A DNA stretch of 27,530 nt from PNKC01 sp038323265 (GTDB taxonomy: Bacteria; Chloroflexota; Dehalococcoidia; Tepidiformales; Tepidiformaceae). The stretch lies in NCBI GenBank assembly GCA_038323265.1, contig JBBQGT010000029.1:1-27530 (forward strand), written 5' to 3'. The translations under genes and the position numbers were made by a program. Numbering within the stretch: position 1 is the stretch's first letter; each line of letters starts with the position of its first letter. Shown one piece after another: positions 13,612 to 22,752 of this stretch. The notes under the pieces are model-generated. The model searched no databases and was not told the origin of the DNA. It saw nothing but the letters and a program-made list of their open reading frames with translations.

Positions 13612-16600
13612 ATGTTTACCCATCTACACACTCACACCGAGTTTTCCCTCCTTGATGGCATGAGCAAGATGGCCCCGCTCATGGATCGAGTGAAGGCCCT
13701 GGGCATGGAATCGGTCGCCATGACGGACCACGGCGCGATGTATGGCACGATCGACTTCTACCGCGAAGCGACGTCGCGCGGGATCAAGCCGATCATCGGC
13801 GTCGAGGCCTACGTCGCGCCCGGCAGCCGCCACGGCAAAGAGCGTGCCGATGCGAGCCCCTACCACCTGATTATGCTCGCCCGGGACATGACCGGTTACA
13901 AAAACCTCATCGCCCTGGTAACGAAAGCCAACCTCGAAGGCTACTACTACAAGCCGCGCATCGACCGTGAGCTCATGGAGCAACACAGCGCGGGGATTAC
14001 GGTGCTCAGCGGCTGCCCCTCGTCTGAATTCCACCGCCATATCCAGCAGCAGGACCGTGAAGGCGCGATGGCCGTCGCTAAGTACTATCGCGAGGTCTTC
14101 GACGGTCACTATTACCTGGAAGTCCAGGATCATGGCGATGAGAAGTTCTCGCGCTTCAACCCCGTGATCGCCGGCATCGGACGCGAGATGGGCATCCCCG
14201 TGGTCGCCACCAACGACAGCCACTACACCCTGCCAGAAGAACACGAAGCGCACGATGTCCTGCTCTGCATCGGAACGAATGCCACGGTCGACCAACAGGA
14301 TCGCTTCAAGATCGAGGGCACCGGCTACCACGTAAAGAGTGAAGCCGAAATGGGCCAGCTCTTCCCCGACAATCCCGAGTTCCTTGCGAACACGGCGAAG
14401 GTCGCCGACGCCTGCGAACTTGAATTGAAGTTCGACCGCCAACTGCTGCCCGAACCGCCCCTGCCGGCGGGCAAGAACAGCGTGGATTACCTCGCTGAGA
14501 TCTGCTTCGAAGGGCTCCATCGACGATTCGATGACGTCACCTCCGAACTGCAAGATCGGCTGACTTACGAACTCGAGGTGCTCAAGCAGACCGGATTCAC
14601 GGACTACATCTATGTCGTTAAGGAGATCGGTGATTTCGCCCGCCGGGCCGGCATCCGCATGGGCGTTCGTGGCTCAGCGGCGGCCTCGCTCGTTCTCTAC
14701 GTGCTCGGCGTTACGGACATCGACCCAGTGGCCAACCGGCTTGTCTTCGAACGCTTCCTCAACATCGAACGGCGCGAAATGCCGGACGTTGACTTCGACT
14801 TCGCCGACGACCGCCGCGACGAAATGATCCGCTTCGCCTACGATCGCTACGGATCGGACCGCGTGGCCCAGATCATCACCTTCGGTACGCTCGGCGCCAA
14901 AGCAGCCATTCGTGACGTCGGCCGTGCCCTCGGGATGAGCTACGGCGACACCGACAAGGTCGCGCGGCTGGTGCCGGACGTCCTCCACATCACTCTCAAA
15001 GATTCGCTTGAACAGTCCACCGAGATGAAGGAAGCCTACGCCGCCGACCCGCGCGTCAAGCGCCTTTTGGACACCGCCCAGCAGTTGGAGGGCGTTTCTC
15101 GCCACGCCAGCACCCACGCAGCGGGCGTCGTCATCTCGCGCGATCCGCTCATCGAGCACGTCCCTCTCCAACGCCCGAACAAAGGCGATGAGACCAGCAT
15201 CCCAACAACACAGTTCGCTATGGATCAGGTGGCCAAAATCGGCCTCCTGAAGATGGACTTCCTCGGCCTTTCGAACCTCACCATCCTTCAGCACGCCATC
15301 GACACGATTCGCGAGACCACCGGCGAAGAGGTCGACCTCCTGCGCATCCCCGATGGCGACCCGAAGACCATGGAGATGCTGAGCAAGGGCGAGACCTTCG
15401 GCGTATTCCAGTTGGAATCCAGCGGGATGAAGCGTTACGTCCAGGACCTCCGGCCCACGAATATCGCGGACCTCTGCGCGCTCGTTGCGCTTTACCGCCC
15501 GGGCCCGATGCAGCACATCCCGCGCTACATCCAGGGCAAACACGGCGATATCGAAATCCGCTACCCGCACGCCGACCTGGCGGAAGTCTTGGACGAGACC
15601 TACGGCGTCATCGTCTACCAGGACCAGGTGATGCTCATCGCCCAACAGTTCGCCGGCTACACGCTTGGCCAGGCGGACATCATGCGCAAGGCGATGGGCA
15701 AGAAGAAGGCTGAGATCATGGCCGCAGAGCGGGAGGGCTTCGTCGCCGGCGCCATGAAGAAGGGTTACACCAGCGAAGACGCCAGCGCGGTCTTTGACCT
15801 GATCGAACCGTTCGCCGGCTACGCGTTCAACAAGGCGCATAGCTGGTGCTACGGCAACATCGCCTATCACACCGCCTACCTCAAGGCGAACTTTCCAGCG
15901 CAGTACATGGCCGCCCTGCTCAAGCTCAGCAAGAGTGCGCCGGATACCCATGCGCGCATCGCCGCAGCGGTCGCCGAGTGCGCGAAACTGGGCATTGAAG
16001 TGTTGCCGCCGGACGTAAACGCCAGCCGCGACAACTTCAGCGTTGAGCGCCGGCAGGACGACACGCTGGCGATCCGTTTCGGAATCGGCGTGATCAAGAA
16101 CGTCGGCTCGTCCGCGGTCGAAGGCATCATCGCCGCCCGCGAAACCGGCGGCCCGTACCGGGACATCGAAGACTTCTGCAAGCGGGCGGACCTTGCGGCA
16201 ACCAACAGTCGGGCGATCGAGCACCTCGCCAAGGCCGGGGCCTTCGACCTCGTGGACAGCCACAACCGCGCCACCATCGCCTTCAACGCCGAGCGCCTGA
16301 TGAGTCTCGCAAAGCGCGAACGCGACCTCCGCGACAGCGGCCAATCGACGATGTTCGACCTCTTCGGAAGCCAGGTGGACACGCCTCTCCCCGCGCTCGA
16401 ACTGCAACCCGTCGTCCAAAAGAAGGAAGATGCGCTCGCCTGGGAGAAGGAACTGCTCGGGATTTATATCTCGGAGCATCCTTACAAGGCCGCTGCCGCC
16501 GACCTCGCGCGCTACACCTCTCACGGACTCGTTGAGCTGACCCAGGACCTGGCCGGCCAGACAGTCGCCGTGGCTGGGCTGGTCACGCGCATCCAGGCGC

Positions 16601-17361
16601 GCACCACGCGAGACGGCCGCAAGTTCTACGTAGTCGACATGGAAGACATGACCGGCGCCGCCGAATTCACCGTTTGGAACGATACCCTCGAACTTACCGG
16701 CGAGGCGGTGTGGGCCGAAGGCGCCATGCTCCTCCTCTCTGTGGAAGTACGGGACCGCGGCGACAGAATCGGCCTGAGCGTGCGCAAGGCCGCGCCCTAC
16801 GACCAGGCCGAGGGCGCCGTAGTGGGCTTCGCCGCGGATCAGTGGCAGGTTGACCAGCCGAAGCAAAAGCCAGCGCCAAAAGCAGCTGTTCCAAACGCCG
16901 GCTCGTACGCTCCAACTGCGGCTGCTGGCGGCTATCCAAACGGCAACGGCAACGGCAACGGACAGCGCCCGGCTGCGAACGGCGCGCCCCGTGCCCATGG
17001 CTACTTCCAGAACGGGCGCGGCGCCCAACCGCAGCCGCAAGCAGCCACCACGGAAGCAGCCCGTCCCGGCGTTGAATCGCCGGTTAATGCTGATTCGGCG
17101 CGCCTCACGATTACGATCTACGAGACCGAGGATGTGCTCAACGACGAGGCGCTGTTGCGCGCCGTCGCCCGCATGCTCAAGGGCGCGCCGGGCACGGATG
17201 AAGTGCGCCTCGTGGTCCACGACGCCGAAGGCCAGGAAAGCGAATTCGACCTCCCCCGCGCGAACGTCAACGACGACCTCGCAAAGTCGGTCGAAATGCT
17301 CCTGCGTTCGAACAAAGGCAGCGTGCGACTCACCGGCCAGCGGGTCGCCGGCGCGGCCTGA
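13612..17361 (+). CDS. dnaE: DNA polymerase III alpha subunit
   Basis: A 1249-aa replicative polymerase. The N-terminal PHP domain keeps its metal-binding signatures (HLHTHTEFSLLDG, MTDHGAMYG, GVEAYV), so it may still have proofreading-type activity, which E. coli DnaE has lost. The palm has PDVDFDFADDRRDE with D394 and D396, and the third carboxylate D549 in KMDFLGL. Other landmarks are GVFQLESSGMKRY and ALYRPGPMQHIPRYI. An OB-fold begins near residue 983 (GQTVAVAGLVTRIQARTT). A low-complexity linker rich in Pro, Ala, Gly, Asn and Gln (about 1085-1150, including GNGNGNGQ) leads to an extra C-terminal domain (about 1162-1245). No Shine-Dalgarno precedes ATG 13612. The gene faces pdxS across a short terminator-bearing gap. 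Confidence 0.98.
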   Translation: MFTHLHTHTEFSLLDGMSKMAPLMDRVKALGMESVAMTDHGAMYGTIDFYREATSRGIKPIIGVEAYVAPGSRHGKERADASPYHLIMLARDMTGYKNLIALVTKANLEGYYYKPRIDRELMEQHSAGITVLSGCPSSEFHRHIQQQDREGAMAVAKYYREVFDGHYYLEVQDHGDEKFSRFNPVIAGIGREMGIPVVATNDSHYTLPEEHEAHDVLLCIGTNATVDQQDRFKIEGTGYHVKSEAEMGQLFPDNPEFLANTAKVADACELELKFDRQLLPEPPLPAGKNSVDYLAEICFEGLHRRFDDVTSELQDRLTYELEVLKQTGFTDYIYVVKEIGDFARRAGIRMGVRGSAAASLVLYVLGVTDIDPVANRLVFERFLNIERREMPDVDFDFADDRRDEMIRFAYDRYGSDRVAQIITFGTLGAKAAIRDVGRALGMSYGDTDKVARLVPDVLHITLKDSLEQSTEMKEAYAADPRVKRLLDTAQQLEGVSRHASTHAAGVVISRDPLIEHVPLQRPNKGDETSIPTTQFAMDQVAKIGLLKMDFLGLSNLTILQHAIDTIRETTGEEVDLLRIPDGDPKTMEMLSKGETFGVFQLESSGMKRYVQDLRPTNIADLCALVALYRPGPMQHIPRYIQGKHGDIEIRYPHADLAEVLDETYGVIVYQDQVMLIAQQFAGYTLGQADIMRKAMGKKKAEIMAAEREGFVAGAMKKGYTSEDASAVFDLIEPFAGYAFNKAHSWCYGNIAYHTAYLKANFPAQYMAALLKLSKSAPDTHARIAAAVAECAKLGIEVLPPDVNASRDNFSVERRQDDTLAIRFGIGVIKNVGSSAVEGIIAARETGGPYRDIEDFCKRADLAATNSRAIEHLAKAGAFDLVDSHNRATIAFNAERLMSLAKRERDLRDSGQSTMFDLFGSQVDTPLPALELQPVVQKKEDALAWEKELLGIYISEHPYKAAAADLARYTSHGLVELTQDLAGQTVAVAGLVTRIQARTTRDGRKFYVVDMEDMTGAAEFTVWNDTLELTGEAVWAEGAMLLLSVEVRDRGDRIGLSVRKAAPYDQAEGAVVGFAADQWQVDQPKQKPAPKAAVPNAGSYAPTAAAGGYPNGNGNGNGQRPAANGAPRAHGYFQNGRGAQPQPQAATTEAARPGVESPVNADSARLTITIYETEDVLNDEALLRAVARMLKGAPGTDEVRLVVHDAEGQESEFDLPRANVNDDLAKSVEMLLRSNKGSVRLTGQRVAGAA

Positions 17362-17386
17362 CCTCCCGGCGTTTCCAAAGCAAAAC

Positions 17387-17404
17387 GGCACTCAAGCGAG
17401 TGCC
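17387..17404 (-). terminator. Intrinsic terminator of pdxS
   Basis: GGCACTC (17387-17393), loop AAGC, GAGTGCC (17398-17404). Read on the - strand the stem is followed by GTTTTGCTTT, a good T-run, about 30 bases after the pdxS stop. On the + strand there is no T-run directly after it, so it serves mainly pdxS, although the hairpin may also help end dnaE transcription. Confidence 0.7.
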
Positions 17405-17433
17405 CTCGGCGAGTAGGTTTGTTGTGCCAAAAA

Positions 17434-18318
17434 CTACCAGCCGCGCGATGCCAGAAGTTCCTTCTCTTGCAGTGAACTGACGGCGATGCCCGGCATCGCC
17501 TTGCCCAGCCCCGTGCTCACCCGGGCAATCACGTCGGCGTCCATGTAATGAGTGGTCGCTTCCACGATCGCTTTCGCAACCAGTGCCGGGTTCTCGGACT
17601 TGAAAATGCCGGATCCAACGAACACGCCGTCCGCGCCAAGCCGCATCATCAGCGCCGCGTCAGCTGGCGTGGCGATCCCGCCGGCCGCGAAGTTGACCAC
17701 CGGAAGGCGGCCTTCGCGCTTTACCTGGCGCACCAGTTCGAGCGGCGCCTGCAGCTCCTTGGCCGCTGTGTAGAGTTCGTCTTCCGACATAGTCTGGAGG
17801 CGTCGAATTTCTCCCTGCACGGTGCGCATGTGGCGCACGGCCTCCACGATGTCACCGGTGCCCGCCTCACCCTTCGTGCGAATCATCGCCGCGCCTTCGC
17901 CGATGCGCCGCAGCGCTTCGCCCAAGTTTCGGCAACCGCAAACAAACGGCACGGGGAACAGATGCTTATCAATGTGGTTCGCTTCGTCGGCCGGAGTCAG
18001 CACTTCGGATTCGTCGATGTAGTCCACGCCCAACGCCTGCAAAACGTCGGCCTCGACGAAATGCCCGATCCGCGCCTTAGCCATCACGGGGATGGTCACG
18101 GCTTCGATGATTCCCAGGATCATCTCCGGGTCGCTCATGCGCGCCACGCCGCCATCCTTGCGAATATCCGACGGTACGCGCTCCAGCGCCATTACGGAGC
18201 AGGCGCCGGCCTCCTCCGCGATCTTCGCCTGTTCAGGTGTGACGACGTCCATAATGACGCCGCCTTTCAACATCTGGGCCAGGCCAACTTTGACTGCCCA
18301 CGTTCCGGTTTGGGTCAC
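17434..18318 (-). CDS. pdxS: Pyridoxal 5'-phosphate synthase subunit PdxS
   Basis: A 294-aa (beta/alpha)8 enzyme that builds vitamin B6 from ribose 5-phosphate, glyceraldehyde 3-phosphate and ammonia. It matches the family end to end: WAVKVGLAQMLKGGVIMDVV, D24, the active-site lysine K81 in MAKARIGHF, and the second lysine K149 in RTKGEAGTG. Both lysine positions equal those of the Bacillus enzyme. VNFAAGGIATPADAALMM and VFVGSGIFKS close the phosphate site. The GTG start at 18318 has GGAGG 8 bases upstream and gives the standard length. The glutaminase partner PdxT, which supplies the ammonia, is not next to it and must be encoded elsewhere. It is divergent from prfB, with 182 bases between. 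Confidence 0.98.
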   Translation of the reverse strand: MTQTGTWAVKVGLAQMLKGGVIMDVVTPEQAKIAEEAGACSVMALERVPSDIRKDGGVARMSDPEMILGIIEAVTIPVMAKARIGHFVEADVLQALGVDYIDESEVLTPADEANHIDKHLFPVPFVCGCRNLGEALRRIGEGAAMIRTKGEAGTGDIVEAVRHMRTVQGEIRRLQTMSEDELYTAAKELQAPLELVRQVKREGRLPVVNFAAGGIATPADAALMMRLGADGVFVGSGIFKSENPALVAKAIVEATTHYMDADVIARVSTGLGKAMPGIAVSSLQEKELLASRGW

Positions 18319-18500
18319 TTGAGGCTCCTCCGCGAGGCGTCGTTGCGCACCGCATGGTGGTGATTTGGTTCCCAGTCTATGGCCGAAAGGGCAGTTGCGA
18401 TAGAACCACTTTCCGTCCACCGCACCCCGCGCTCCGCGACCAGCATCAGTGCCCATCGGTTCAGTCGCCGCTAACTCTGCCCGCTGACACAATCGTGACC

Positions 18501-19605
18501 ATGTACGAACAGCTTGCCCGCGCGAAAGAACTGGCCGCTCGCATCTCAGACATCCTGGTGCGACTTTGACCTCGCGAACGATGAAGCGCGCGTAGCACAA
18601 CTCGAAGCACTCTCCTCCGAGTCCTCCTTTTGGGACGACAGCGAGCGGGCACGCACCGTAATGCAGGAATTGGCCACCTTGCGCTCGCGCGTCGAAACGT
18701 GGCGCGGCCTTGAGCAACAAGTGAGCGATGTCGCCGAACTGCTCGAGATGGCGATAGCAGAAAACGACGAGAGCGTTGGACCCGGCGCCGACGGCGAATT
18801 GAACGATGTCGAAAAGAAGCTGCGCGACCTCGAGTTCCAGTTGCAGCTCGCCGGTCCGTACGATAGCCGCAACGCGATCCTCGCTGTCCACGCCGGCGCG
18901 GGTGGCACGGACTCCCAGGACTGGGCGGAGATGCTCTTCCGCATGTACCTCCGCTGGGCCGAACGCCGTGGCTTTTCGACTGAAGTGCTGGACGTTGCCG
19001 AAGGCGAAGAGGCGGGGATCAAAAGCGCCACGATCGAGATCAACGGCCCGTACGCCTTCGGCTATCTCCAAAGTGAACGCGGCGTGCATCGCCTGGTGCG
19101 CCAGTCGCCGTTCAACGCCTCCAGCGCCCGCCAGACCAGCTTCGCAAAGGTCGAAGTCTTGCCCGAAGTAGACGCCGCCGGCGAGATCGAAATCAGTCCG
19201 GACGATGTGAAGATCGACGTCTTTCGTTCCAGCGGCGCCGGTGGCCAGAACGTCCAGAAAAACTCCACGGCTGTGCGCCTTACCCACCTGCCTACCGGAA
19301 TCGTCGTCACCTGCCAGAACGAACGCTCACAGGGCCGCAACCGCGATAGCGCCATGAAGGTGCTCGAGTCCCGCCTCCTCGAAATCGAACTGAACCGGCG
19401 CGAGGAAGAAAAGGCGCGGTTAAAGGGCAAGCACGTCGATATGAGCTTTGGCAGCCAGATCCGGAACTACGTCTTGCACCCGTATAAGATGGTCAAAGAT
19501 GTGCGCACCGAGTACGAGACGAGCGATACCACCGCCGTTTTGGATGGCGAAATCGACCCGTTCATCGAGGCGTACCTGAAATCGCGTGTAGGTGAGGACG
19601 AATGA
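18501..19605 (+). CDS. prfB: Peptide chain release factor 2, programmed +1 frameshift
   Basis: Read as join(18501..18566, 18568..19605), this gives 367 aa, the normal size for RF2, which releases the peptide at UAA and UGA. The zero frame (MYEQLARAKELAARISDILVRL) stops at an in-frame TGA (18567-18569) inside CTT TGA C, the exact RF2 slippage motif. After a +1 shift, D-L-A-N-D continues into the full protein. The stop-recognition tripeptide SPF (202-204) and the catalytic GGQ (247-249, SGAGGQNVQKNS) confirm RF2 rather than RF1. When RF2 is scarce the ribosome shifts and makes more, an autoregulatory loop. The stop overlaps the start of the next gene (ATGA). No Shine-Dalgarno is evident before ATG 18501. 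Confidence 0.97.
18557..18570 (+). promoter_or_regulatory. prfB: RF2 programmed frameshift site
   Basis: GGTG (18557-18560), three bases (CGA), then CTT TGA C (18564-18570). The layout equals that of the E. coli site, where an internal Shine-Dalgarno lies 3 bases before CUU. Here the Shine-Dalgarno-like part is weaker than AGGGGG. Confidence 0.93.
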
Positions 19606-20987
19606 CGCGTGCCCTGGGAATACTTCTAGGGGCGCTCTTTGCCGCTGCACTGTTCTCCGCCCAGGCGCCGATTGCGAGGGCTGCGACCGTAATCGAAGCT
19701 TCGAGCATCGACAACGGCTACCCCAAGCAGCTGACCTTCAAGGTCACCGCCCGCTCGGATTCCGACATCACCGACGTGTCCCTTGCCTACGCCCTCACCG
19801 GGCGCGGCACGAGCGCCATCGGCAAGCCATCGTCACCCCCATCGGGCAAGAACATCACCGCCGAAGTGGTGCTCCAGGTCAACTCAGGCGCCAGCTACAT
19901 TCCGGTCGGCTCCGAGTTCGTTTATCACTGGGAGGTCACCTCCTCCGATGGCAAGACCGTCAGCGGGCCTGAGCAGAAGTTCTTCTACCTGCCGCCAAAC
20001 CAGGACTGGAAGTCGGTCAAAGGCGACTTCATGACGGTCTACTATCACGGCGACAAAGAAGCGCTGGCCAACACCTACCTGAAGGCAGGCGTGGAAACCT
20101 ACGACAAAATGGGCAAGGCGATTTTCGGCGTGACCCTCAAGCAGGTGCCCGTGAAGGTCATCCTCTTCGACAACGAAAAAGAGAGCGACCCTTCACGGCC
20201 GGGCGCGGGGACGGGCTCGTTCGATACGGCAGTTACCACCTGTGGCACCAAGGTGACGAACGACATCATCCTCCTCATCCCTGTGGAATGCGGCTCGCCG
20301 GACCGTACGGACACCCTTCGCCACGAATTCGGGCACATCATCAACCAGACTGCCGGCGAAGGCTCGCTCACCAAGCTGCCCGCATGGCTGGACGAAGGCA
20401 CCGCCGTCTACGCCCAGACAGGCCCCGGCGACTACCAGACAGCCTTCGCGCAGGCGGCCCGTGCCGGGCAGTTGATCCCCTTCAGCGAAATGGGCACGCC
20501 AACTTCCGACGCGCGCAAAGTAGGCATCTTCTACGGCGAGGCCTACAACATGGTGAAGTTCCTTGTAGACAAAGGCGGACCCGCGAAATACGGCGAATTC
20601 TTCGCCACCATGAAGAAGGGCCAGCGGTTCGACACCGCGCTGAAGACCACCTACGGCTTCGACATGACGGGCTTTGAGGCCGAGTTCCTTGCTGCGCAAG
20701 GGTCTGCCGCACCGAAGCCCACGGTCGCTCCGACTCAACGTCCGCAGCAGGCGCAAGCAACGGCAGTCCCAACCAAGGCGCCGCCAGCAGCCCAGGCGCA
20801 GTCGTCAGGGTCGGGCGGCGATGGTCTGAGCACGGCAACGAAAGTGATCATCGGGGTGGCGGTCCTGTTCGCGCTGCTCGCAGTGCTCAGCCTTCTGGTA
20901 GTGCAGATGATGACGAACAACCGCAAGCAGGCGGCTCTCAGGGCGGCGCCCGCCCCGCCTGACGACACTGGGCCGGGCAGCGCCTAG
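19602..20987 (+). CDS. Secreted, C-terminally anchored HEXXH metallopeptidase (peptidase MA-like)
   Basis: A 461-aa protein with an N-terminal signal peptide (MTRALGILLGALFAAALFS, predicted cleavage after ARA) and an Ig-like or beta-rich region (about 28-130). The zinc peptidase domain has H241-E242-F-G-H245 and, 20 residues on, E265 in WLDEGTAVYAQ, the gluzincin third ligand. A proline/glutamine/alanine-rich spacer (about 367-405) follows, then a single C-terminal membrane helix (VIIGVAVLFALLAVLSLLVV) with a short cytoplasmic tail. The catalytic domain would therefore sit outside the cell, tethered to the membrane. It is coupled to prfB by an ATGA overlap, and its stop codon shares bases with the convergent pgsA stop. 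Substrate unknown; the fold assignment rests on the HEXXH...E pattern. Confidence 0.85.
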   Translation: MTRALGILLGALFAAALFSAQAPIARAATVIEASSIDNGYPKQLTFKVTARSDSDITDVSLAYALTGRGTSAIGKPSSPPSGKNITAEVVLQVNSGASYIPVGSEFVYHWEVTSSDGKTVSGPEQKFFYLPPNQDWKSVKGDFMTVYYHGDKEALANTYLKAGVETYDKMGKAIFGVTLKQVPVKVILFDNEKESDPSRPGAGTGSFDTAVTTCGTKVTNDIILLIPVECGSPDRTDTLRHEFGHIINQTAGEGSLTKLPAWLDEGTAVYAQTGPGDYQTAFAQAARAGQLIPFSEMGTPTSDARKVGIFYGEAYNMVKFLVDKGGPAKYGEFFATMKKGQRFDTALKTTYGFDMTGFEAEFLAAQGSAAPKPTVAPTQRPQQAQATAVPTKAPPAAQAQSSGSGGDGLSTATKVIIGVAVLFALLAVLSLLVVQMMTNNRKQAALRAAPAPPDDTGPGSA

Positions 20988-21592
20988 CGGAGCGTCACCG
21001 TCTCGCTATCCAGACCACGCAATCCACGCGCGATGAGCACGAAGCGCTGGATCGCCGTGACATTCGCCAGCACCGCCAGCACCCAGATGACCACGGTGAG
21101 GCCGTTAAACAGCAGCCCCAGGCCCAACAGCACTACCCGCTCTTGCCGGCGGAACAGCCCCTCGCGCATCGAAAGCCCGTTGATCTCTGCGCGCGCACGC
21201 ATGTAGCTCACGGCGATGCTGCCGAACAGCCCAACGTAAGCTACGGCCGCCTGCACCTGCTCGTCGCGGTCCGCGAAGTACCACGCGCAGGCCACCAACA
21301 CGATTGCTTCGCTCACGCGGTCCAGGATCGAATCCAGCACCGCGCCGAACTTACTCACCTTGCCAGTGGCCCGCGCGACTGCCCCATCTACGAAGTCGAG
21401 AGCGCTGAAAACCAGGAACACAATCCCGGCGGGCAGCAGGGCTTCGCGCGTTATCAGGTAGGCGGCAACCAGATTCCCGCCCAGGCCGAACAAAGAGATC
21501 ACGTTCGGCGTAATGCCTGTGCGGCCCACGTTCCGCCCAATCGCCCCCGCCACGTTCGCCGGAATGCGCTGGGGCAGGAAGTTCAGCGGCAC
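20984..21592 (-). CDS. pgsA: CDP-alcohol phosphotransferase, phosphatidylinositol-phosphate synthase-like
   Basis: A 202-aa integral membrane enzyme with the complete family motif D66-x2-D69-G-x2-A-R74-x8-G83-x3-D87-x3-D91, which binds the CDP group and metal ions. About six helices are predicted. Two stretches, RTGITPNVISLFGL and SYMRARAEINGL followed by RRQERVVLL, resemble the mycobacterial PIP synthase PgsA1 as I remember it more than glycerol-phosphate enzymes. That would mean joining CDP-diacylglycerol with inositol 3-phosphate. The GTG start at 21592 overlaps the glycosyltransferase stop by one base. It is the last gene of the five-gene lipid operon. The inositol specificity is inferred from these motifs and from the neighbours. 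Confidence 0.88.
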   Translation of the reverse strand: MPLNFLPQRIPANVAGAIGRNVGRTGITPNVISLFGLGGNLVAAYLITREALLPAGIVFLVFSALDFVDGAVARATGKVSKFGAVLDSILDRVSEAIVLVACAWYFADRDEQVQAAVAYVGLFGSIAVSYMRARAEINGLSMREGLFRRQERVVLLGLGLLFNGLTVVIWVLAVLANVTAIQRFVLIARGLRGLDSETVTLR

Positions 21593-22752
21593 TAGACCTC
21601 GCGCCCGACCGTGGCAGCGAGCTTGCGCGCGGCGCGCACCTCGGCCACTTGCCGCCGCTCGTAGAGCAGCCGTTCATAGTACGAAAGCACGCGATGGGCC
21701 ACGTTGTCCCAGCTGTAGTGCGCCGAATGCACTTGTCCGCGCGAGGCCAGGCCGGCGGCAAGCGTGGGGTTCTTCATCAGGCGAATGATCGCCTCGGCGA
21801 TTGCCTCATCGTCCTTCGGCGGGATTAGCAGGCCCTCCACCTGGTCCGTAATAACCCCCGCGAAGCCTTCGATGTTGCTCGCTACCACCGGCCGCCCAGC
21901 GGCCAGCGCTTCCATCAGCACGTAGCCCTGGCTTTCGTTACCCGTGTTCGGGCAGCACACCACGTCGGCGCTCTTGTGGTAGCGCGGCAACTGGTCGTAC
22001 GGCACGTTCGAACGGAAAATCACGTCACCGATTGGAGCCATGATCCGTTCGTAGCGGCTGAAATCGCCTGCGCCGACAACGATCAGGCGGGTGTCGGGGT
22101 ATTGGCGCTTGATCCGCAGGTAGGCGCGCAGCAGGTACTTCAGCCCCTTGCGCTTCTCCGGACGCCCAACGAAAAGGATGTTGTACTTGCCGTCCGCGAA
22201 CTCGGGCAGCGCCTGGTGGTCGCCCGCGAAGTGTTCGTAATCAATCCCGTTGGGGATGATGTTGAAGTAGCCCGCAAAGTAGCGGCTGACGAGGCTCACT
22301 GCTGCCGGAGAGACCGCGATCTTCCCGTCCAGCTTCCGGAACCACCGTCGAGTGATCGCCGTCGTGTAGCCGTAGAAGCGGTTGCCGCCGTCTTTCGCCG
22401 CATGGAAGGTGCCCACGTTCGCCGCCGAGGAGTAGCGCAAAAAGTGGTAAGGCAACAGCGGCATCAGCGGTTCGTGCAGGTGCACGATGTCGAAATTGCC
22501 TTCTGCCAGTACCGCCTTCACATCGGGCGATTTCCACGAGAATGTGATGCGCGCCACCGACCCGCTGACGCGCATCGCACGTGGCTTCCCCATCACCACA
22601 ACCTCCTCGCCCACGGTCTCAGGCTCGGAGGCCGGCGCGAAAATCGTTACGTCGTGGCCCCACTGCCGGAAATAGGCGGCGAGGTGGACGATGTGCGACT
22701 TCACGCCGCCGTCCACGCACCAGTCATACGGGGACACCATGGCGATCCTCAT
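21592..22752 (-). CDS. GT4-family glycosyltransferase, PimA-like (phosphatidylinositol mannosyltransferase)
   Basis: A 386-aa GT-B enzyme. The N-terminus MRIAMVSPYDWCVDGGVKSH, followed by LAAYFRQWGHDVTIFAPAS, tracks mycobacterial PimA closely. So do SVARITF, FDIVHLHEP, VGTFHA (H117), IPNGIDYEHFA, VGRPEKRKGL (R197, K202) and TGNESQGYVLMEALAAG (E273). As I recall them, PimA's functional residues are H118, R196, K202 and E274, so all have counterparts. PimA adds mannose from GDP-mannose to the inositol 2-OH of phosphatidylinositol on the inner face of the membrane. ATG 22752 forms ATGA with the PHP stop; the open frame extending to 23154 lies inside the PHP gene. Its position next to a PIP-synthase-like gene supports the call, although other lipid acceptors are possible. 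Confidence 0.85.
   Translation of the reverse strand: MRIAMVSPYDWCVDGGVKSHIVHLAAYFRQWGHDVTIFAPASEPETVGEEVVVMGKPRAMRVSGSVARITFSWKSPDVKAVLAEGNFDIVHLHEPLMPLLPYHFLRYSSAANVGTFHAAKDGGNRFYGYTTAITRRWFRKLDGKIAVSPAAVSLVSRYFAGYFNIIPNGIDYEHFAGDHQALPEFADGKYNILFVGRPEKRKGLKYLLRAYLRIKRQYPDTRLIVVGAGDFSRYERIMAPIGDVIFRSNVPYDQLPRYHKSADVVCCPNTGNESQGYVLMEALAAGRPVVASNIEGFAGVITDQVEGLLIPPKDDEAIAEAIIRLMKNPTLAAGLASRGQVHSAHYSWDNVAHRVLSYYERLLYERRQVAEVRAARKLAATVGREV

Noticed and set aside
14674..17391. 905-codon open frame on the - strand
   Set aside because: It is fully antisense to dnaE, whose + frame carries every polymerase motif; the - frame has only compositional repeats typical of a GC-rich shadow.
18501..18570. 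Apparent frameshift mutation or sequencing error at the start of prfB
   Set aside because: The junction is the exact CTT TGA C programmed site of RF2 with a correctly spaced upstream GGTG, so the gene is intact.
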